A stretch of DNA of 64,000 nt from Asticcacaulis sp. YBE204 (GCF_000495855.1 NZ_AWGF01000004.1:124001-188000), one strand, 5' to 3'. Positions 15,908 through 24,764 are shown, numbered from the stretch's first letter. The notes: generated by a model from the letters alone, not told the origin. A program made the numbers and translations.

Positions 15908-16663
15908 CTATTCTCTTTTGCCACCGAACAGGCCGCCGCCCTTCTTCTGTTGTTTTTCGCGTTCCGCCGCGCGTTGTTCCAGCCCGCGTTGCAGCGGCGT
16001 CTTGGGCAGTTCGGCGAAGGTGAGCTTGCCGTCCTTATTGGCGTCGAGCATGTCGAAGCGCTGGCCGCTGGCATTGATCCATTCTTCGATCGTGATGCGG
16101 AAGTCGAAATTGGTATCGGCGTTGCGGATCGGCTGCGGTTCGTTGATCAGGCTGAACTGGGCGGCGCCGACCACGCGTTTGACGTAGCGGTTCTGGGTGG
16201 CTTCCTTGTCGCCTTCGTCCTCGGCGCGGCGCGGGTTCTTCGGCTGGCTGACCAGTGGGCTGAAACCGGCGATTTCCGGAGCCAGAACGGCTTCGTAGTT
16301 GCTGTTGTCCTGCGAGGTGATGATCTTCTTGCCGTCGCGGTCGACGATGGCGAAGAAGCGCAGGGCGTCGGTCATGAACTCGTCGCGCGACAGGGCGCCG
16401 TCCTTGTCCGTATCGGCGGCGGCGAACCAGATGGCCGAAGGATAGGGGGCGTTCAGCGGCGCCTTGAACACTTCGCCCGACGGGCTGAAGAAGACCGCCT
16501 GACCGACTGTGTGGCCGCTGTTCTGCGGGCCCTGATCGCCGGAAGGGGGCGGGCCCATGTTCGGACGACCACCACCGCCGCCCGGAGGGCCGGGTTGCGC
16601 CAGCACGGGCGCGGCGATGGCCAGTGCCATGAAACTGAAAGAAACGAGGGTCTTGATCGTCAT
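15908..16663 (-). CDS. Secreted EF-hand domain protein
   Basis: 251 residues with a signal peptide (MTIKTLVSFSFMALAIAAPVLA) and a Gly/Pro-rich segment (PGPPGGGGG...GPPPSGDQGP). EF-hand loops: DTDKDGALSRDE, a looser DTNFDFRITIEE, and DANKDGKLTFAE near the C-terminus. The C-terminal tail is basic and Gln/Glu-rich. It should bind calcium in the periplasm or outside the cell. The enzymatic or structural role is unknown. It is one of three EF-hand genes in the window (also 16985 and 31755), transcribed leftwards and divergently from the 16985 gene. Confidence 0.82.
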   Translation of the reverse strand: MTIKTLVSFSFMALAIAAPVLAQPGPPGGGGGRPNMGPPPSGDQGPQNSGHTVGQAVFFSPSGEVFKAPLNAPYPSAIWFAAADTDKDGALSRDEFMTDALRFFAIVDRDGKKIITSQDNSNYEAVLAPEIAGFSPLVSQPKNPRRAEDEGDKEATQNRYVKRVVGAAQFSLINEPQPIRNADTNFDFRITIEEWINASGQRFDMLDANKDGKLTFAELPKTPLQRGLEQRAAEREKQQKKGGGLFGGKRE

Positions 16664-16984
16664 AAGAAGGTTCCCGCCGGATATATTGGACGCTTATTTG
16701 AGGTCCATATGTGCTTTTTACATGGTTGGAATATGGCGGCAATGACATAGATTCAGATGGCATGAGGTGAGCGCCAAGCAGGGTAAATTTTGCCGGTAAG
16801 AAAAAAGCGCTTGAATTGTATTTTTCATGATATAGTCTAAGTTAAATCTGGCATAATTAAAGTTTAAAATATGTCTTTCTCGTTTCGAGTAAGAAATTAG
16901 TGTTAATTAAATACATCATTAAGAATAAGATCATCTTCATATGGGGTTCGTCATGTTGACGAATCTTGTAAAAGGAGATGGATT
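16664..16984. promoter_or_regulatory. AT-rich divergent promoter region between two EF-hand genes
   Basis: From about 16790 to 16930 the DNA is strikingly AT-rich for this genome, with runs such as GTGTTAATTAAATAC. An AAAGGAG ribosome site precedes the ATG at 16985. No ORF or clear operator was seen. Divergent placement suggests joint control of the two calcium-binding proteins. Confidence 0.5.
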
Positions 16985-17965
16985 ATGCAGATCGGATCGA
17001 CATCTGCGGCCGCCTTGGCGCAAATGCAGGCGAAGATTTTTTCCAAAATCGACGCCAACAGCGACGGCGGCATTACGCTGGAGGAAATGACCTCCGGCGC
17101 GCCCACCAGCAAGACGGGCAAGACTGAAGATGCGGCTTCGGTGGCGAAACGCTTCGCCAGCATGGACACCGACAGCAATGGATCGGTGACCGAAGAGGAA
17201 AGCGTCAGTTACCTTCAGACCCAGATTGCGTCCGGGACTATGGGCGGCATGTTACAGGCCCAGGAGGCGAGTCAGGGTGAAGGCGGTGCGCCGCCGATGG
17301 GCGGGACCGGTGGCGCTAAGGGCGGTAGCGCGCCGCAAAGCTTCGACGAACTCGACACCAACGAAGACGGCACGGTCAGCCTCGATGAGATGATGGCGGC
17401 GTCCGGCACCGACGAGAGCGAAGACACGTCGAAGGTCGAGGAACTGTTCTCGGCCATGGATTCCGACGGTGACGGTTCGGTGACCGAAAGCGAGAAGTCG
17501 AGCTTCGATGAGCAGATGCGCGCCAACGGCCCGCCGCCGGGCGGTCCGGGTGGTCCTCAGGGTATGGGCGGCATGGGCGGCGGCGCTCAAAGCTTCGACG
17601 CCTTGGATACCAATCAGGACGGCACTGTGAGCCTCGACGAAATGACGGCGGCTTCGGGGGCTGACGAAAGTGGTGATACGTCGAAGATCGAGGAACTGTT
17701 CACGGCGATGGACTCTGACGGCGACGGATCGGTGACCGAAAGCGAAAAGTCGAGCTTCGACGAACAGATGCGCGCCAACGGCCCGCCGCCGCCAGGGGGT
17801 GCGACGCAGATGGCCTCGACCGGCAGCACTTCGGCTGACAGCGCCTCTGCCAGTAGCGATGCGACCGCTGCCAAGTTCGCGGCCCTGACCAGCCGCTGGA
17901 TGCAGTCGATGGCCAGCGTGATCGCCGACCAGACGACCAGTACGACGACTTCGGTCGCCGCGTAA
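16985..17965 (+). CDS. Six-EF-hand acidic protein with internal duplication
   Basis: 326 residues without a recognisable signal peptide. Three EF-hand pairs are seen: DANSDGGITLEE (23-34) with DTDSNGSVTEEE, then two near-identical modules, each DTNxDGTVSLDE plus DSDGDGSVTESE followed by KSSFDEQMRANGPPP. Gly/Pro/Met-rich linkers separate the pairs, and the Ser/Thr/Ala-rich C-terminus has one predicted helix (AAKFAALTSRWMQSMASVI). The duplication is visible in DNA at about 17337-17530 and 17586-17780. Canonical loops predict calcium binding. The location is unclear: cytoplasmic, or exported by a signal-less route. A strong ribosome site (AAAGGAG) supports the start. Confidence 0.85.
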   Translation: MQIGSTSAAALAQMQAKIFSKIDANSDGGITLEEMTSGAPTSKTGKTEDAASVAKRFASMDTDSNGSVTEEESVSYLQTQIASGTMGGMLQAQEASQGEGGAPPMGGTGGAKGGSAPQSFDELDTNEDGTVSLDEMMAASGTDESEDTSKVEELFSAMDSDGDGSVTESEKSSFDEQMRANGPPPGGPGGPQGMGGMGGGAQSFDALDTNQDGTVSLDEMTAASGADESGDTSKIEELFTAMDSDGDGSVTESEKSSFDEQMRANGPPPPGGATQMASTGSTSADSASASSDATAAKFAALTSRWMQSMASVIADQTTSTTTSVAA

Positions 17966-17967
17966 CC

Positions 17968-18000
17968 AAAAAGAGCGGGTCAGAACGGCCCGCTCTTTTT
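17968..18000 (+). terminator. Intrinsic terminator
   Basis: AAAAAGAGCGGG (17968-17979) pairs with CCCGCTCTTTTT (17989-18000). It follows the stop codon of the six-EF-hand gene directly. Confidence 0.95.
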
Positions 18001-18070
18001 CCGTTCACCTTCGGTTCAGGCAAGCGGGGTTTAAGTAGCCTCATAACAAGGCATCTGAGGACTCGCCGCC

Positions 18071-18814
18071 ATGCGCAAACTTTTTTCGATACTTTCCGGA
18101 TTCGTTTTCTCTCTCGCCCTGAGCGCCGTCTTGCCGTCGGCAGCCGCCGCTCAGGATCGCGGTGCGCAACCGGCCCAGCAGCGCGGCGGTTATGAGCGCC
18201 TGCCCGACGGCAATTACCGCGAAACTTGCCGCAATATCGAGATGCACGGCGACAGCCTGACGGCGCAGTGCCGCAACAAGTACGGCAGCTATAACTATAC
18301 GTCGTTGTCCCTGCGCGAATGCCGGGGCGGCTTCGTCGAGAACAGCAACGGTAACCTGCAATGCGCCGGAGGATACAGCGGCGGCAATTCCGGTGGCGGC
18401 TACGGCAATGGCCGTCTGCCCGACGGCAACTACCGCGACTCGTGCCGTAATATCGAGGTGCGCGGCGACAGCCTGACGGCGCAGTGCCGCAACAAGTACG
18501 GCAGCTATAACTATAGCTCTATGTCCCTGCGCGAATGCCGCGGCGGTTATGTCGAGAACAGCAACGGCAATCTGCAATGTGCAGGCGGGTATAACGGCGG
18601 CAACTATGGCGGCGGATACGGCAATGGCGGTAATGGTCGTCTGCCGGAAGGCAATTACCGTGAAACCTGCCGCGATCTCAGCCTGCGCGGCGACACCCTG
18701 TCGGGTCAGTGCCGTAACAAGTACAACAGCTATAATCCGACGGCACTGAATCTTCAGGGCTGCCGCACCAATGTTGTCGAGAACCGCAACGGCAATCTGG
18801 TCTGCCGCGACTGA
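18071..18814 (+). CDS. Secreted protein with three CVNH (cyanovirin-N-like) repeats
   Basis: 247 residues. A signal peptide (about 1-27, ending SAAAAQ) precedes three repeats at about 43-98, 114-169 and 190-246. Each has the pattern RLPxGNYRxxC, GDSLTAQCRNKYGSYN, SLRECRGG and VENxNGNLxC, which fits the CVNH fold: a GxYxxSC start, LxAxC middle and NxxGxL end. Each repeat has four cysteines, twice the cyanovirin number, and Gly/Tyr/Asn-rich linkers join them. The first two repeats are nearly identical in DNA. CVNH proteins bind mannose-type glycans; sugar binding here is inferred. It converges with the next gene, four bases away. Confidence 0.82.
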   Translation: MRKLFSILSGFVFSLALSAVLPSAAAAQDRGAQPAQQRGGYERLPDGNYRETCRNIEMHGDSLTAQCRNKYGSYNYTSLSLRECRGGFVENSNGNLQCAGGYSGGNSGGGYGNGRLPDGNYRDSCRNIEVRGDSLTAQCRNKYGSYNYSSMSLRECRGGYVENSNGNLQCAGGYNGGNYGGGYGNGGNGRLPEGNYRETCRDLSLRGDTLSGQCRNKYNSYNPTALNLQGCRTNVVENRNGNLVCRD

Positions 18815-18818
18815 TCCC

Positions 18819-19259
18819 CTACAGGATCAACTCGCCGTCCTCTTCGTTGCGCCAGTATTTGATGCGTCGGGCATGGACCTTAATCAGGGTCAGGCCCGGC
18901 GTATCGAGACCGTCCTTGAACCACAGCTCGATATCCTTGTCCCAGTGCTTTTCCATCTCGGCGCGGTCGCGGATCAACTCCGCGCGGCCATTGACCGACA
19001 GGAACACGGCCTTGCCCAAGGGCGGCGGCAGGGCCGGCAGGTGGCTGAAACCGAGATCGACTTCGGGATTGGCGGCGATATCGCGCACGACCGACGTGTC
19101 GCCATTGGCGAAGAAATACGAGTCGCCGTTGTATTCGACCTTTTTGTTATTGCTCATCGGTCGGGTGCGCAGGCCGTCGTGATCGGCGGCGCTGGTCGTC
19201 AGCAGGCAGAGGTCGATGTCCTTCATCGCCTTGGCGATGTCTTCGAGAGAGAGGCTCAT
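18819..19259 (-). CDS. Pyridoxamine 5'-phosphate oxidase-like (general stress protein 26 type)
   Basis: 146 residues with a split-barrel flavin-binding fold: LCLLTTSAADHDGLRTRPMSNNK at the N-terminus, SYFFANGDTSVVRDIAANPEVDLGF in the middle, and LTLIKVHARRIKYW near the end, all typical of the GSP26-like branch. Such proteins bind FMN, FAD or F420; the true substrate is usually unknown. Small and cytoplasmic, it probably forms a unit of its own, with the 72-base gap to the small membrane gene upstream allowing joint transcription. Confidence 0.82.
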   Translation of the reverse strand: MSLSLEDIAKAMKDIDLCLLTTSAADHDGLRTRPMSNNKKVEYNGDSYFFANGDTSVVRDIAANPEVDLGFSHLPALPPPLGKAVFLSVNGRAELIRDRAEMEKHWDKDIELWFKDGLDTPGLTLIKVHARRIKYWRNEEDGELIL

Positions 19260-19343
19260 GGGGGCGTTCCTTTACAGCGTTTCCGGCGCACACTGTGACG
19301 CACCGCCGTGTAAGGAATCGAGCCGGATGGAGGCTGTCCGGCG

Positions 19344-19547
19344 TCAGGACTCGCTTTTGGACCATTCGCGCGACAGCGAGGTCCACACATAGTCCAGCAG
19401 CAGATAGAAGAAGACGGTCTTGACGAAGGGCAGGGTCTGCACCTCGGTAAAGTGCTCGACGGCGATGGCGACCCACAGAGTCGCGACCATGACCCAGGCG
19501 GCGGTCAGGATTTTCTTGGGCAGCAGCAGCGTGCGAACAAAGGACAT
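19344..19547 (-). CDS. Small membrane protein
   Basis: 67 residues from the ATG at 19547; the frame extends to a TTG at 19562 that lacks a better ribosome site. It has two likely hydrophobic helices (KILTAAWVMVATLWVAIAVEHF and TVFFYLLLDYVWTSL) and a charged tail (SREWSKSES). I do not recognise the family. It lies 84 bases upstream of the flavin-protein gene on the same strand and may be co-transcribed. Confidence 0.6.
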   Translation of the reverse strand: MSFVRTLLLPKKILTAAWVMVATLWVAIAVEHFTEVQTLPFVKTVFFYLLLDYVWTSLSREWSKSES

Positions 19548-19642
19548 AAACGCGTCTCTCAATACTGAATAGGGAACGAAAGAAGTATCGCCCCGGCCTG
19601 TTTATAACAGGTTAACCCCCATTAAAACCCGTCTTCCCTATT

Positions 19643-19690
19643 GCGCGCTTATTTTTAGCCCTTGAGCTGAGCAGGGGGCGCGCTTTTTTT
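19643..19690 (+). terminator. Orphan rightward terminator
   Basis: GCGCGC (19643-19648) pairs with GCGCGC (19678-19683), with CCCT/AGGG inside, followed by seven Ts (19684-19690). No plus-strand gene lies directly upstream, since the small membrane gene is on the minus strand and starts at 19547. It may end a small RNA or an antisense transcript. Confidence 0.7.
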
Positions 19691-19798
19691 GCTGTAAAGA
19701 TGCGGCAGGGATCAAAGCTTTAGGTCTGGGGTGGGGCTTCTGATTGTCCGCTTATGAGCCTTGCCCCTAAGATGGATGCTCGTAAAAGGAGTGTTCTT

Positions 19799-19975
19799 AT
19801 GAGCCATATGCCCCCCATTCCGCCGGCCAGCCGCAGCCCCAACGGTCCTGCGGACGCCCACGCCACCAATGCCGATCCGAACATCGCCCACGACTCGGTC
19901 AATCCGGACCAGAAGGGTCAGTCGGCCAATACGAAGATCAATACCACCCATTCGGGTAATCAGCAGGATCGGTAG
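19799..19975 (+). CDS. Small conserved hydrophilic protein
   Basis: 58 residues. The ATG at 19799 has AAAAGGAG seven bases upstream, which outweighs an in-frame ATG at 19754. The sequence begins SHMPPIPPASRSPNG and ends QSANTKINTTHSGNQQDR, a pattern I associate with small unannotated proteins common in alphaproteobacteria (an MPPIPP start and an NTTHxGxQQDR end). It has no membrane segment and no cysteine, and is probably disordered. The function is unknown. It is closed by its own terminator. Confidence 0.72.
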   Translation: MSHMPPIPPASRSPNGPADAHATNADPNIAHDSVNPDQKGQSANTKINTTHSGNQQDR

Positions 19976-19977
19976 AC

Positions 19978-20008
19978 AAAAAAGCGGGCCTTCGGGCTCG
20001 CTTTTTTT
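19978..20008 (+). terminator. Intrinsic terminator
   Basis: AAAAAAGCGGGC, loop CTTCG, then GGCTCGCTTTTTTT. It follows the small-protein stop codon at once. The stem has one mismatch. Confidence 0.9.
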
Positions 20009-20107
20009 GTGACCGCGGGGCACGGCGGCGTTCAGGTTAAGTGATAATTTACCGAACCGGGCAATCTTATCCACACCTGTAAGTAGTATTGAGTACGGAG
20101 CGCGCCC

Positions 20108-22087
20108 ATGCCCCTGTGGACCCCTGCATCGCTAGCCCGCAATGTCGCCCTTCAACGCGCCATAGATCAGTCTCTGGCGGTGGTCAGTTTCGACACCGAG
20201 GGTCGGCTGCTGGAGGCCAATGGCAATTTTCTGAAGACGATGGGTTACAGCGAATCCGAGGTGATCGGGAAGCCGCACCGTATGTTCATGCCGGACGGGC
20301 AGGAAAACAGCGACACCTACCGCGCCTTCTGGGCCTCGCTCCGTGCCGGGCATTTTCAGGACGGCGAATTCCGCCGCGTCGCCAAGGGCGGGCGCGAAAT
20401 CTGGCTTCAGGCGACCTATAATCCGGTGACGGACGCGCGCGGTCGCGTCACGCGCATCGTCAAGATCGCCTCTGATATTACCGCCGACAAGCACCGTTCG
20501 ATCAGCGACGCCGGTCAGATCGCCGCCATCCAGCGCGCTCAGGCGGTGATTGCGTTCGACCTGGACGGAATTATCCTTGAGGCCAACGACAATTTCCTGA
20601 ATGCGATGGGCTACGGTGTGGGCGAGATCGCCGGACAGCATCACCGGATGTTCGTTACGCCGGAAGAGGCTTCGTCGCCCGAATATGCCGCTTTCTGGGC
20701 CGCTCTGCGTCGCGGCGAGTTTCAGGCCGGCGAATACCGTCGTCTGGGCAAGGGCAACCGTGAAGTGTGGATTCGCGCCACCTATAACCCGATCCTCGAC
20801 GAGACGGGGCGCCCGATAAAGATCGTCAAGTTCGCCACCGACGTCACCGCCGAAAAGCGCCGCAACGCCGATTACGAAGGCCAGATCGCCGCGATCAACC
20901 GCACCCAGGCGGTCATTTCGTTTCGTCTCGACGGCACGATCATCGATGCCAACGACAACTTCCTGACCGCCACGGGGTACCGCCTGCACGAGGTGAAGGA
21001 CCAGCATCACCGGATGTTCGTGGCCAAGCATTACGCCACCAGCGACGAATACCGCGTTTTCTGGGAGCGGCTGGGGCGCGGCGAAGCCTTGTCGGCCATC
21101 TATCAGCGTTTCGGCAAGGACGGGAAGCTGATCTGGCTTCAGGCGACCTATAACCCCATCCTCGACGCCAATGGTCAGCCGGTCAAGATCGTCAAATACG
21201 CCACCGACATCACCGCCAGCATGGGGGCTCGCTCGCGCGCCGTCGAAGCCGCCGAAGACACGCTCAACAATGTCGAAACAGTCGCCGCGGCGGCTGAGGA
21301 AATGAACGTCTCGGTCGGCGACATCGCCACCAGCATGCTGCGCACCAAGGAAGCCGTCGATCAGATCCACGCCCGCACCAGCGCCGCAGGCCGTTCGACC
21401 GGCGAAATGCGCAATGCCGCGCAGTCGATGGACGGTGTGGTGCAACTGATCGCGCAGGTCGCCGGGCAGATCAATCTGCTGGCGCTCAACGCCACCATCG
21501 AGTCGGCGCGCGCCGGTGAGGCCGGGCGCGGCTTTGCCGTCGTCGCCAATGAGGTCAAGGTGCTCGCCGCCCAGACGAGCGCGGCGACCAAGCGTATCTC
21601 TACGGAGATCGCCGGGATGCAGACCCTGTCGGATCAGGTCGTCGGCGCGCTGGAATCGATCACCACCGCCATCGACGAAGTGCAGGGTTTTGTCGATACG
21701 GCGACGGGATCTATTCAGGAACAAAGCGCGGTGACGCAGGAAATCTCCGCCAATATGCACGTGGCGGCGGGCGGCGTGGCCGATATCGGGCGCAATCTCG
21801 ACGACTGGATCATCGGGATGGAAGAGCGCCGCTTCGATGCGCGCATTCGCACCGCCAAGGCCGCGCGCATCATCTTGCCGCACGGCGGATCGATCAACTG
21901 CTCGCTGCGCAATCAGTCGAAGAGCGGTGCCAAGCTGATTATCGCCGATCATCAGCATTTGCCGGACGTTTTCGATCTGGAAATCAGCGACGAGCCGGGC
22001 CGCCGCCGCTGCCGTATCGCGCGTCGCGGCAAGGGCGATATCGGCGTCCGTTTCATGGAAGCCGCCAGCGCCGTCTATGCCGCATAA
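20108..22087 (+). CDS. Soluble chemoreceptor: three PAS domains, MCP signalling domain, C-terminal PilZ domain
   Basis: 659 residues with no membrane segment. Three PAS domains in tandem (about 18-130, 140-250, 262-375) share the LxANxNFLxxxGY and HRMFV motifs of BdlA/Aer-type sensors. The MCP signalling domain follows, with the conserved hairpin tip [20 protein letters not shown] and [15 protein letters not shown]. The last ~85 residues look like PilZ: the RxxxR motif is R575-FDA-R579 and the NxSxxG motif N602-QSKSG607, both needed for c-di-GMP binding. So it should pass signals to CheA/CheW from a cytoplasmic cue, possibly modulated by c-di-GMP, as known for Azospirillum Tlp1. No che gene is nearby. 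Confidence 0.9.
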   Translation: MPLWTPASLARNVALQRAIDQSLAVVSFDTEGRLLEANGNFLKTMGYSESEVIGKPHRMFMPDGQENSDTYRAFWASLRAGHFQDGEFRRVAKGGREIWLQATYNPVTDARGRVTRIVKIASDITADKHRSISDAGQIAAIQRAQAVIAFDLDGIILEANDNFLNAMGYGVGEIAGQHHRMFVTPEEASSPEYAAFWAALRRGEFQAGEYRRLGKGNREVWIRATYNPILDETGRPIKIVKFATDVTAEKRRNADYEGQIAAINRTQAVISFRLDGTIIDANDNFLTATGYRLHEVKDQHHRMFVAKHYATSDEYRVFWERLGRGEALSAIYQRFGKDGKLIWLQATYNPILDANGQPVKIVKYATDITASMGARSRAVEAAEDTLNNVETVAAAAEEMNVSVGDIATSMLRTKEAVDQIHARTSAAGRSTGEMRNAAQSMDGVVQLIAQVAGQINLLALNATIESARAGEAGRGFAVVANEVKVLAAQTSAATKRISTEIAGMQTLSDQVVGALESITTAIDEVQGFVDTATGSIQEQSAVTQEISANMHVAAGGVADIGRNLDDWIIGMEERRFDARIRTAKAARIILPHGGSINCSLRNQSKSGAKLIIADHQHLPDVFDLEISDEPGRRRCRIARRGKGDIGVRFMEAASAVYAA

Positions 22088-22145
22088 TTTGATTGCCCGA
22101 GCCGACGTCTCGCGCTAGCCTTTCGCAACTGCGAAGGAGCGACAC

Positions 22146-23060
22146 ATGTGGCGGGCTTTGGGTGTCTGGCTGACGATCCTTTTGGGGGTAATGGTGACCG
22201 GGACGCGCGCGGGTGAACGACTGGATACGATGCCGCGCATCGCGGTCATGTCGGCTTTCGAGCCCGAATGGCAGGCCCTGATCGGACGGCTGGGTGACGC
22301 AAAGACCCATAAGATCAATGGCATGAGCTACGTCACCGGGACGCTGGAAGGCAAGCCGGTGGTCCTGGCCATGTCGGGCATGTCGATGGTCAATGCCGCC
22401 ATGACGACGCAGATACTCATCGACCGCTTTCATGTCGAGCATATCGTCTTTTCCGGGATCGCCGGCGGGATCGATCCGACGCTGAAGATCGGCGACGTGG
22501 TCGTACCGACGCGCTGGGCGCAGTCGCTGGAAACGATCATGGGGCGGAAAACAGCGAGTGGTTTCGTAAAGCCCGACTGGTTGACCTGGGCGCCTGACGG
22601 TATGGCGCCTTACGGTATGATGATCCCCAATTCGGTCGTGGTCGGCAATGCGGCGGAAGCTGCGAAACCGAAGGTCTGGTTCGAGGCCGATCCGACCATG
22701 CTGGCCGTGGCCGCCGGACTGGAGCAGACCGAACTGGCATGGTGTACCAAAGACGGCCAATGCCTCGATCATCGCCCGAAGCTGCATGTGGGCGGCGAGG
22801 GAGTCTCGTCTTCGGCCTTTGTCGATAATGCCGATTACCGCGACTATCTGCATCGGGTGTTCAAAGCGCGCGTCGCTGATATGGAAAGCGCCGCCGTGGG
22901 GCAGGTGGCCTATGCCAACGGTGTGCCGTTTATCGTTTTCCGCAGTCTGTCGGATCTGGCGGGCGGCGACGAGCACGCCAATCAGATGGCGGTGTTCATG
23001 ACGCTGGCAGCGGAAAATTCAGCGACGGTGGTGTGCAGGTTTATCCGGGCTTTGCCTTAA
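22146..23060 (+). CDS. Exported nucleosidase-like protein (PNP/MTAN superfamily)
   Basis: 304 residues. A hydrophobic signal peptide (MWRALGVWLTILLGVMVTGTRA) is followed by a phosphorylase/nucleosidase fold: RIAVMSAFEPEW, VVLAMSGMSMVNAAM, HIVFSGIAGGIDPTLKIGDVVVPTRW and the active-site region VADMESAAVGQVAYANGVPFIVFRSLSD. The Glu in DMESAA and the Asp in LSD match the catalytic residues of MTA/SAH nucleosidase (Pfs). Export is odd for a nucleoside-salvage enzyme; it might process extracellular nucleosides, fitting the purine permease gene downstream. The substrate is not known. Confidence 0.8.
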   Translation: MWRALGVWLTILLGVMVTGTRAGERLDTMPRIAVMSAFEPEWQALIGRLGDAKTHKINGMSYVTGTLEGKPVVLAMSGMSMVNAAMTTQILIDRFHVEHIVFSGIAGGIDPTLKIGDVVVPTRWAQSLETIMGRKTASGFVKPDWLTWAPDGMAPYGMMIPNSVVVGNAAEAAKPKVWFEADPTMLAVAAGLEQTELAWCTKDGQCLDHRPKLHVGGEGVSSSAFVDNADYRDYLHRVFKARVADMESAAVGQVAYANGVPFIVFRSLSDLAGGDEHANQMAVFMTLAAENSATVVCRFIRALP

Positions 23061-23087
23061 ACTTTGCTGGAGTTCGCGCTTAGTAAG

Positions 23088-23293
23088 GGCCCCCACCACC
23101 ACATCTCACATGCTTCGCCAAGGCTCGGCATGTTCGTGCGGTCCCCCTCCCCAGCAAGCTGGGGAGGTATGATTCAGAAATGACTCTCTTTCATACTTCC
23201 CTGGCCTCAGCGCAAAAGATTCAGCGCAATGGATGAGGTCGGGGAGGGGGACCGCACGACGCCGCGCAGCGGCTAGATGTGGTGGTGGGGGCC
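23088..23293. repeat. Inverted-pair repeat, family A (pair 3)
   Basis: The left unit (GGGCCCCCACCACCACATCT through GGTCCCCCTCCCCAGC, GGGGAGGTATGA) is mirrored by the right unit (TTTCATACTTCCC through GGGGAGGGGGACC, GTGGTGGTGGGGGCC). It is the longest family A pair seen here (206 bp). It fills most of the gap between the nucleosidase and permease genes; the remaining ~100 bases hold the permease promoter. Confidence 0.85.
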
Positions 23294-23395
23294 ATCGTTA
23301 CTTCCCGAAATTTCCACTGGTTAAGTCTTTAACTTTCAGCTTGCGGAACACCAAGCCTTGGGCGCTAATATCCGGGTTTGTGTGTGGGGACGATC

Positions 23396-24715
23396 ATGGG
23401 GTTTCTCGATAAGTATTTTGGCCTGACGGCACAGGGCACCAATGTCCGCACCGAGGTCATGGCCGGGTTCACGACCTTCCTGACCATGGCCTATATCGTG
23501 CTGGTCAATCCGGCGATCCTGTCGCAGACGGGGATGCCGCTGGCTGCGGTTGCCGCCGCGACCTGCGCTTCGGCGGCGTTCGCTTCGATCCTGATGGGGC
23601 TGGTCGCCAACTACCCGCTGGCCATGGCGCCGGGCATGGGGTTGAACGCCTATTTCACCTTCACCGTCGTCAAGGGCATGGGCCTGCCGTGGCAGACGGC
23701 ATTAGGCTGCGTCTTTCTCTCGGGCGTCTGTTTTCTGCTGCTGACCTTCGGCGGCGTCCGTCAGATGATCGTCAACGCCATCCCCAAGCCGTTGTTCGCC
23801 GCCGTGGCCGGTGGCATCGGCCTGTTCATCGCCTTTATCGGCCTGAAAGAAGCCGGGATCATCGTCGCCAATCCGGCCACCACCGTCGGTCTCGGCGACC
23901 TCAAATCGCCGGTCCCGGCCTTGGCGCTCGGCGGCTTGCTGATCATCGCCATCCTGAATGCGTGGCGCGTCAAGGGCGCGGTCCTGATCGGGATTTTAGC
24001 CACGGCGGGCATTGGCTGGGTATTGGGCATGGTGACCTATATGCCCGCGCCCTATAGCCTGACGGACCTGACGGCGACGGCGTTTGCGCTCGATATTCCC
24101 GCGGCGCTCGATATCGGCAAGACTGGGTTCGGCATCCTTGAGATCGTCTTCGTCTTCCTGTTCGTCGATCTGTTCGACAATGTCGGCACCCTGGTCGGCG
24201 TGTCGAAAAAAGCCGGGCTGATGAAGCCCGACGGTACGATCCCGCGCCTCAATCGCATCCTGTTTACCGACTCGATTGCCTCTATGGTCGGCGCGCTGTT
24301 CGGCACCTCGACGGTGACCTCCTATATCGAAAGCGCGGCGGGTGTGTCCGAAGGCGGGCGTACCGGCCTGACGGCGGTCGTGACCGGGTTGCTGTTCCTG
24401 ATCGTCATGTTCTTCGCGCCCTATGCGCAGGTCATCCCCGCCGCCGCCACAGCGCCTGCCCTGATCATCGTCGGGGCGATGATGATGGCACCCTTACGCG
24501 AAATCGAGTGGGACGATCCGTTGGTTTCCGTTCCGGCGTTCCTGATCCTGATCGGGATTCCGCTGACCTTTTCCATCGCTAACGGTCTGGCGTTCGGGAT
24601 CACGGCCTATGCGGTGATCAAGCTGCTGCGCGGTCAGGCACGGTTGAGCGACTGGATGCTTCTGGTGCTGGCTGGGTTGTTCGTGTTCCGCTTTATCTAT
24701 CTGAGCGCGGGCTAA
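23396..24715 (+). CDS. Purine permease, AzgA-type NCS2 family
   Basis: 439 residues from the ATG at 23396, which has GGGGA five bases upstream; an in-frame GTG at 23378 is less likely. The protein starts MGFLDKYFGL and has about 12-14 membrane helices. Family motifs are GMGLNAYFTF in the first half and DLFDNVGTLVGVSKKAGL in the second. It should import adenine, guanine or hypoxanthine across the inner membrane with protons. It stands alone between a repeat pair and hmgA. Confidence 0.9.
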   Translation: MGFLDKYFGLTAQGTNVRTEVMAGFTTFLTMAYIVLVNPAILSQTGMPLAAVAAATCASAAFASILMGLVANYPLAMAPGMGLNAYFTFTVVKGMGLPWQTALGCVFLSGVCFLLLTFGGVRQMIVNAIPKPLFAAVAGGIGLFIAFIGLKEAGIIVANPATTVGLGDLKSPVPALALGGLLIIAILNAWRVKGAVLIGILATAGIGWVLGMVTYMPAPYSLTDLTATAFALDIPAALDIGKTGFGILEIVFVFLFVDLFDNVGTLVGVSKKAGLMKPDGTIPRLNRILFTDSIASMVGALFGTSTVTSYIESAAGVSEGGRTGLTAVVTGLLFLIVMFFAPYAQVIPAAATAPALIIVGAMMMAPLREIEWDDPLVSVPAFLILIGIPLTFSIANGLAFGITAYAVIKLLRGQARLSDWMLLVLAGLFVFRFIYLSAG

Positions 24716-24764
24716 CACTTGCCCGTGAACACAGGAAATGACGCTTGAGCGTTTCGTTATTTTA

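Noticed and set aside
19612-19625. CtrA box TTAA...TTAA
   Set aside because: The spacing is six, not seven bases.
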